This document shows positions 57,496 to 64,000 of a stretch of DNA of 64,000 nt, piece by piece (position 1 is the first letter of the stretch; each line of letters opens with the position of its first letter). The position numbers and the translations under genes were made by a program. Below the pieces are notes generated by a model that did no database searches, was not told where the DNA came from, and was given only the letters and a program-made list of their open reading frames with translations. Source of the DNA: Artemisia argyi (taxonomy: Eukaryota > Streptophyta > Magnoliopsida > Asterales > Asteraceae); NCBI GenBank assembly GCA_030686995.1, contig CM060696.1:9282487-9346486 (forward strand). The letters run 5' to 3'.

Positions 57496-59698
57496 GAAAA
57501 CGAAAATAAGAAAATCATTCTTTTGTATGATATCTAGTCATATGATGTTCAAGCCCCCTTAATTATTTAAGAAAATGTTCAAATTTCGTCACATAATATA
57601 TAATGTCTAATGATTGTATGTGTGCAGTTAGCATACCAAGGATTCAAAGAAAGCGTCGAACGAAGAACTAATGGAGCTTCTGCTGTGAACGATCGGGCAC
57701 CAAACGTTGTGGTACAGTTCTATAACTCATAACTAAAAACAATTGAAAAATATCGATTAAACTTTGTTTATTGTTAGAAAAATATACTATTTTTATTATT
57801 CCATGAGATTATTGAATGTCTAGCTCAATTTCTTGTTTTCTATCATGACCGGAATTCAGATAATACATGACAATCAAAAGAGTGGAAGCAACAACGACGA
57901 CAAGGCTGAAATGCCACTTCTAGTCTACGTATCACGTGAAAAAAGACCATCTCTACCTCATCGTTTCAAAGCTGGTGCTCTAAACACACTTGTATGCTAG
58001 CTCTACATAACCAAATTTGAAGATTCTTTTTTCTTCTAGTCATAAGAAAAGGTAATTTACTCATAAACGTGTATATGCCTTTTGCAGCTTCGAGTTTCTG
58101 GAGTTTTGAGCAACGCTCCATACATGCTTGTGTTGGATTGTGACATGTATTGCAATGAACCTGCATCTGCGAAACAAGCAATGTGTTTCCATCTTGATCC
58201 AAACCTTTCCAGTACGCTGGCATTTGTCCAATACCCACAAATATTTTACAATGTTAGCCAGAAAGATATCTATGATGGCCAAGCAAGATCCGCATACAAG
58301 GTTAAAACACTTTTCGTAATAGGCATGTTCTGTTTATTTATATAATGTACTAACGACCTGTCCTCTTGTTTTGCGGTAGTTCTAATAATAGCTTCAAATG
58401 ATTAATAAATTTCATAATTTTCAGACCAAGTATCAAGGGATGGACGGGATCGGAGGCACAGTTTGTGCAGGAACAGGTTATTACTTAAAGAAAAAAGCAT
58501 TGTACGGATCTCCCAATCAACAAGGTACCGTTCACAGTTTTTCTGGTCTTTAAAGAACTTATTTTCACAAAAATGTTTAGTAACAATATTTGAACATATA
58601 ACCTTCAGATGAACATGTCGCGCATCCTGAAGAGAGCTTTGGTAAGTCTACCAAGTTCATAGATTCATTAAGAGGTAGTGAGAGCGAAGATAGTCAACTA
58701 GACGGATTCTCAACCGTTATTCTACAAGAGGCCAATAAGTTAGCTTCCTGCTCGTATGAAGATAATACCAAATGGGGTAAACAGATTGGTTATTCGTATG
58801 ATTCATTGCTGGAAAGCAGTTTCACAGGTTATTTACTACACACCAAAGGATGGAAGTCGGTGTATCTTTACCCCAACAGGCCATGTTTCTTGGGTTGCAC
58901 CACCATCGACATGAAAGACGCCATGGTTCAACTCATGAAATGGTCATCTGGATTACTTCAAGTTGGCCTATCAAGGTTTAACCCTCTCATATATGGAGCA
59001 TCTAGAATGTCTATCCTTCAAAGTATGTGTTACGCCTATTTCATGTACACCCCCTTTTTGTCAATCGCATTTCTGCTTTACGGCACAATACCACAATTGT
59101 GCCTTCTCAATGGCGTCTCACTCTACCCCACGGTAAACTTTACCAAAATTCATATTTCCATTGTTAAGTTCTTTTAGTAATGTACTAATATCTTAACAAA
59201 TACGTTGCATTTCAGGCTTCCAATCCGTGGTTTAAAGTGTTTTCTGCGGTCTATGTGTCCTCACTATTGCAACATTTATATGAAGTATTGTCATCTGATG
59301 GATCAGTGGTGACATGGTGGAACGAGCAAAGGATCTATATCATAAAATGCATCAGCGCATTGCTGTTTGGTTGTCTTGATGTCATGATGAAGTCAGTTGG
59401 GGTCGCAAAGGCTAATTTCAGATTAACGAACAAAGTGGTTGATCAAGAAAAACTTGCAAAATACGAAAATGGTACATTTGATTTTGAAGGTGCAAAAATG
59501 TTCATGATACCATTGACATTCATGGTGTTGTTAAATGCGATATGCTTTGTTGGCGGCGTCAAGCAAATAATAAGCAACGGAAATCTTGATGAGATGTTTG
59601 GTCAGGCTTTCATGTCATGGACATCACTGCTATTCAGTTATCCGATCCTCAAGGGGCTTGTACCAAACAAGACTAAAAGTAAGAAGATTAAAACTTAA
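56070..59698 (+). CDS. CSLG: Cellulose-synthase-like protein G (7 exons, 710 aa)
   Basis: Exons 56070-56666, 57628-57711, 57860-57991, 58088-58300, 58425-58524, 58609-59132 and 59216-59698; 2133 nt in frame, about the normal length for CslG. Two N-terminal membrane segments (about 22-45, 50-72), then a GT2 glycosyltransferase domain: YLSDDGG (D137/D138), [12 protein letters not shown] (D288, D290), and a C-terminal block of about six membrane segments. The position of the usual TED motif reads LES (residues 443-445), and the QxxRW position reads QLMKW (483-487). Csl proteins are ER/Golgi multi-pass glycosyltransferases; some CslG-type proteins add glucuronic acid to triterpenoid saponins, but the acceptor here cannot be read from sequence. 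The gene has no stop or splice defect. Confidence 0.88.
56945..57180 (-). mobile_element. tRNA-type SINE-like insertion in CslG intron 1
   Basis: On the minus strand: GGTCAAGGGTTCGATCATC gives a box-B-like GGTTCGATC (57114-57123 on the plus strand), followed by GTAGGGGTAAGGCTGTCTA and CAACCTCCCCC, a tail resembling the plant Au-type SINE body. A convincing box A and target duplication were not found. Confidence 0.5.
57449..57491. repeat. Poly-A tract in CslG intron 1
   Basis: About 43 consecutive A, unlinked to any gene feature. Confidence 0.9.
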
Positions 59699-60274
59699 CC
59701 AACAAACTCGTTTGTAAAAATGAATACTTTCATATAGAAATTGTACTTGATGAAATAATCGATTTGTGTATATCATACGGTATTTCATATTATGAGGTGT
59801 GATACTGTTTTAATTTGTACTTAAAAAATTATTTTGTTACTACTAAATAACTGAATATTATGGTCAAGCCTGATGGTTTTGAAATACTTTTGTTCTTAAT
59901 TATATTGAAACGATTAAACCTAAGTTTGACCTTTCTGATTTGCTGGAGCCGGACAACGAAACAAAAGATTGTACGTAAACAAGAGAAATAATGTGTTAAA
60001 ATTAGTTTTTATCGTTGTAAACACTAAACAATAAGTTGTATCTTAGCTCTTCATAATCTGTGTCGATTCTAAGAAGTTTTGGAGTATGCTCGCTTGCAAT
60101 GCAGGTCATTGTTTTGCTAAGGAGTCGAATGACACCTGTCTAGTGAAGTGTGTTTCTTTAGTTATATATTGCAAGTAAAACACACCATAACAAACAAGCT
60201 CTACAATACAAGAGTTAGGATCTCAATGATTTTAAAGAAAGAAACATATCGACTTTTTTGGACATGTGCAGTGC
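59699..60274. other. Convergent spacer between CslG and the BLUS1-like gene
   Basis: Both genes end into this 576-bp AT-rich spacer, so it should hold two opposed 3' UTRs. AATAAT-type signals exist but none is decisive. No repeat or ORF is seen. Confidence 0.5.
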
Positions 60275-61863
60275 TTAGACATCAGAAGTACTAGCGATGT
60301 GCAGCTTCAGGAACTCTAACTCAATCTCTAAATTGGACCTCTTTTTCTTCTCATTCTCTAACTCCATCCTTTGTTTCTCTATCACTTGCATTAGATGTTC
60401 TTCTTTGCTACCATTATCGCCACCATGACTATTATGATCATTACCTCGTGTCTCTTCTGCTCCGACCATCGCAAGCATAAGGTTTACCTTGTCTCTTTGT
60501 TCATCCAAACTTTTCTTCAAAGTCGTTAAACTCCTAACCACAGTTTCCCTATCAACGCCATTACTCCCAAAACTAATATCAACCGCTTCACCACCTCCAC
60601 TTGTAACTGTACTAGGGGAACTTGCTTCGTCTTGATGACTCTTGTTCATGGATAAACCTACATGAAAGAGAAGTATATGCATCAGTTGAAATATATATGT
60701 TTTAAATTATTTTACGATATAAAATTCGTACCTTGGTCCAAAAGTATGCTACTTTTGATTGTGTCGTCAACAGGAAACACAGGATCCATCTGATCACAAT
60801 TAGCATTTAAACTGAAATTCCAACCACTAATCCTCCTGTGTTTCTTAACATTACTCCCAATAAAAGACTCTTCAATATCTTCTTCGCTATCATCGTGTTG
60901 GATTTTGATATCTTTGAACCTAAGTTCCACAGAAGGCAATCCCTGAAGCAAATTCTTGACTAGAAAATCACACCCTTTACAGTTCTTGAAGAAATAATGC
61001 TTCAACAGTTTCGTCGCACTAGGGCGCTTTAAAGGATCTTGATCAAGACATAACCCAACCATGTCCTTAAAGTATTTAGATAACCTAGGGTTTTTGTTAC
61101 CCTTTTCTTCTTCTTTCATGTAATCAGAAAACCGTAAACCTTTAGTGATTTTCATTACTAACGACTCCGAGAATGGAAGGTGTGATAACGGAGGTCTCCC
61201 TTGTGCTAATTCAAGTGCAGTGATACCAAATGACCATATATCAGCTTTGTAGCTATACCCATTGTAAGAATGTATAACTTCAGGTGCCATCCAGTAAAAC
61301 GTTCCAGTGATTTCATTGAGCATAAGACAACGAGAACTCGATTCATAAACAGATGCTGATACACCAAAATCCCCTAATTTGATTGATCCATTTAAGTCCA
61401 TCAAAATGTTCCCCGCCTTGATGTCTCTGTGAAGGTGGCCTTGATCATGAAGATAACATAGGCCCATTAGTGTTTCTTTGAGAATTATGGAAATACAAGA
61501 TTCCGATATGCCATTAGGGAAAGAAGTTGCGATGATGGATTGGATAGAACCGGCGGACATGAAGGGCATGACCACCCAGAGACGTCGTCCCACTGTGAAT
61601 GAGCAATGAGCTTTAAGAACATTGGGGTGAGACAAAAGGGACATTGTTTTGGCTTCACGACGGATGTTGTCAAAATCATCGGCTTTTGATCGATCAAGGT
61701 CTATAGATTTAATAGCAACTACGCTGCAGGTAGTGGTGCAAAGTGCTTTGTAGACAATGGCACTGCATCCTCTACCAATTTCGTTGAGGATTTCGTAGCT
61801 GTTGGGGTCATGTGGATATTGAGAACTTTTGATTTCGCTGTTTAGTACATCTTGGTGAGCCAT
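60275..61863 (-). CDS. BLUS1: BLUS1-like STE20-family Ser/Thr kinase (2 exons, 504 aa)
   Basis: Exon 1 is 61863-60732 and exon 2 is 60657-60275 (GT-AG). The start [10 protein letters not shown] was chosen because upstream residues of the open frame do not look conserved. Kinase domain at about residues 23-292: Gly-rich loop [20 protein letters not shown] (Lys52), LHRDIKAGN (Asp147), DFGVSAS (Asp165), WMAPEV. The C-terminus has [10 protein letters not shown] (Ser346) and DPVFPVDD, then a second-exon coiled coil with [18 protein letters not shown]. In Arabidopsis BLUS1 (487 aa) phototropins phosphorylate Ser348, the matching site, to start blue-light stomatal opening through the plasma-membrane H+-ATPase. 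A guard-cell role here is inferred from this similarity. It appears intact. Confidence 0.85.
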
Positions 61864-63068
61864 TTTTGGTCGATACGAATCCGTGGCTTCAAATATACAT
61901 ATATAGAACGTACAAATTTGGAAAGAAAAAGGGATGGGTTGGATCAACAGTTTTCATGTGAATGTGAGGTGATGCATGTGATTATTCACCTGCATTTTGC
62001 CAAGCATTTAAACATCTTTTTGGCTTTTAAGTTTAATACTCGTATGTAGTAGAATCCATGCAACTTTCTCCTCTTTTGGCTTTTTATTCGTTTTGACAAA
62101 ACTAGTTATCACCAAGAATGAAATTTGAAGAAATGGAATAATGTGATCATTTGAGCCATTTATTATTATACATAGCCTTAACGGCTACATTTAAGAAACA
62201 AAAGTATGCATAATTGATGGTACATAGAGTCGGTTGAGAAATGTTAAATCCAAGAGATGCGCAGTTATTATTGAATGTCACTTAATGCGTGTCAAAATAT
62301 TGTAAAGAAAATGATTTGTATGCCTAAAACCTAGACCTAAGAACGGTGGCAGTGGCCAGCGGCATGGCTCCAACGACAAAATATGATTTCGCGGTTTGGA
62401 GATTTAGAAATTGAAAAGTAACCGTTGGGGAGTTATTTTGGAACGTTGGGAGCATAAAAAAATAAAATTAATTGGGAGGTATGAAAAAGACATGGTTGCC
62501 ACTAAAAAGGGGTTGGGAGGTATGAAAAAAGTATGAATGAGGTGGAATGATATTATTGGTAGATTTGGGAGGTATGGATGATTTCGGAAGCATGGCTGTC
62601 ACCCTCCTAAGTAAACATAGCCCATAGGGCTACATTTAGCAATATCGTAAATATAATAGCAATGCAGTTTTTCAAATGTTCTAAACGCACACACACATGC
62701 TTCATTCTTGTAACATCGCAAATATATACAGTATTCAAGAGCATAGTGGTCATGGTAATAGTAACTACGTAAATTCTCATATTTCTGTCGGAAACAACCT
62801 ATTCCTTAGATAATGATCCTTTCTGTAAAATTCCTCGTTGGCCAGTGTCTTCGCCATCAAAGACAATCTTTATTGTCACCGGATATGGTTTTAGCCGATA
62901 TCTGCATACCGTCTAGAGTATTGGACATACGGAAAGACCATCACTCATTTCGATATTGGGACAGTGTTCATTCTAAGGCTCGCAATGTTTCTCCTTAATT
63001 TGACTACATCGAATTTATATTTTCACATTCTAAATATATACTGTACTATAGGAGGTAACACCGACCAC
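61864..63068. other. Upstream region of the BLUS1-like gene
   Basis: About 1.2 kb. Two related words (CATAGCCTTAACGGCTACATTTA at 62173 and CATAGCCCATAGGGCTACATTTA at 62617) and a repeated TTGGGAGGTATGAAAAA (62474, 62513) suggest an old small repeat. No gene found. Confidence 0.4.
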
Positions 63069-63346
63069 TAGGGCTGAGCAAATGACCCGAACGGACCGGA
63101 TCGACCGAGACCGGACCGGACCGACCACATTTGGTCCGGTCCTCGGTCTTGGGTTTTTGGATAATTCGGTCCTCGGTCCGGTCCGGTCCGGACCACAAAC
63201 CGATTATTTGGCCGGGTTAGACCGGACGGACCGACGGACCAACCGAGACCGGACCGGACCGACCACATTCGGTCCGGTCCTCGGTCTTGGCTTTTGGCTA
63301 ATTCGGTCATCGGTCCGGGCCGGTCCTGGACCGATGCTCACCCTTA
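63069..63346. mobile_element. hAT-type element with a CGGACCGG-rich interior
   Basis: 278 bp, ends TAGGGCTGAGCA and TGCTCACCCTTA, perfect 8-bp duplication CCGACCAC (63061-63068, 63347-63354). The interior is iterated CCGGACCGGACCGACC / GGTCCTCGGTC words, present twice as a direct repeat (63104-63190 and 63247-63320). Confidence 0.85.
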
Positions 63347-63360
63347 CCGACCACCATATC

Positions 63361-63813
63361 TAGGGGTGTTCATCGGTTCGGTTCTCGGTTAATCCGTTTA
63401 TTCGGTTCGGGTTGTTCGGTTAAAAAAAATTTTGGGTCATAACCGAAAACCGAACCGAACCGAACCGAAAATATCTATGACCGAACCGAACCGAAGTTCG
63501 GTTCGGTTATGGGTCAAAACCGAAAACCAAATTTTGTACTTGAATTACACTATTTATATATATTTTTTAATTTAATTATATATATTTTTGGGGAAAAAAA
63601 TATTTCAAGTATAAAAAAGTGTTTTATATTAGTATAAAATTTTAAAAGACATTTTTTATATATATAATAATATAAATATATAAAAAAATATATATATTTA
63701 TATAAATTCGGTTTTCGATTCAGATAGTCAAACCCATATCCAAACCGAAAACTGAATTTTTAATTCGGTTCGGTTCGATTTTTGGTTTATTACCCGAACC
63801 ATGAACACCCCTA
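63361..63813. mobile_element. hAT-type element with a GGTTCGGTT-rich border region
   Basis: Ends TAGGGGTGTTCAT and ATGAACACCCCTA. The subterminal 150 bp is iterated AACCGAACCGAAC / GGTTCGGTT, and the core is AT-rich (63540-63710). An imperfect duplication around ATATC flanks it. It lies 7 bp after the 8-bp duplication of the previous element. Confidence 0.75.
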
Positions 63814-64000
63814 AATATCCATTAAAGTACTATTATCTAATGGTCCAACGCTTTGAGCCCAATACGCGCACATGTTTGGCCCATGTTTGCCGCCCACCGA
63901 CTCTAGCCCAGGAAGTCTTATTCTCTATATATACTATTTAGGTTGATGGCTGAAAAAAATACTAAACAATTAATAAAATATAATTTAATTGATGGGCTAA

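Noticed and set aside
61864..61947. A 28-residue N-terminal extension of the BLUS1-like kinase
   Set aside because: The open frame continues upstream to another Met, but MAHQDV fits the usual start of the kinase and the extension is not conserved in type with BLUS1.
62813..62998. 61-codon plus frame upstream of the BLUS1-like gene
   Set aside because: No domain, no neighbouring exon, and composition like the flanking spacer.

Overview
The window is plant nuclear DNA. Supports: GT-AG introns in ordinary plant gene families, Mutator-like, Athila-type, Sirevirus-type, PIF/Harbinger, hAT and Helitron elements, and AT-rich intergenic DNA full of MITEs. The repeat families look like those of a eudicot, possibly Asteraceae, but that is an impression, not something the sequence proves. 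All gene models below were built by hand from splice sites and paralogue comparison.

Layout. 1-15.3 kb: two tandem, same-strand, six-exon Agenet/Tudor-like genes (1048-6306 and 10776-15258), separated by 4.5 kb of nested small transposons: a Stowaway-like MITE inside a long-TIR element, and a hAT MITE plus a Helitron inside another. 15.9-21.0 kb: a Mutator-like element (MULE) on the minus strand, with a FAR1/MULE transposase whose C-terminus reads into an OTU cysteine-protease-like domain across a one-base frame break, and a small GRF zinc-finger gene. 21.1-24.0 kb: a non-autonomous element with 55-bp perfect TIRs and a 330-bp fold-back.

24.17-51.89 kb is one large nest. A MULE with 168-bp TIRs and a 9-bp target duplication holds a 23-kb Athila-like Gypsy element (5-bp duplication ATTTC), which holds an 8.9-kb Sirevirus-like Copia element (5-bp duplication AAAGA). 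The MULE keeps a decayed MuDR-type transposase on the plus strand and unknown genes, including a minus-strand gene next to the right TIR, a layout like the convergent mudrA/mudrB pair of maize MuDR. The Gypsy element has 2.75-kb terminal repeats that contain an inner LTR-PBS-gag segment, with a 301-bp palindrome where a primer binding site would be expected.

53.5-55.5 kb: a PIF/Harbinger element (TSD TAA) with only the Myb/NAM-associated protein and no transposase. 56.1-61.9 kb: two host genes arranged tail to tail, a cellulose-synthase-like G (CslG-type) gene of seven exons and a BLUS1-like STE20 kinase gene of two exons. 63.0-63.8 kb: two more hAT-like elements.

Host functions are therefore few: a chromatin or RNA reader pair (Agenet), one Golgi/ER glycosyltransferase-like protein and one guard-cell blue-light kinase homologue. 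About two thirds of the window is transposon.
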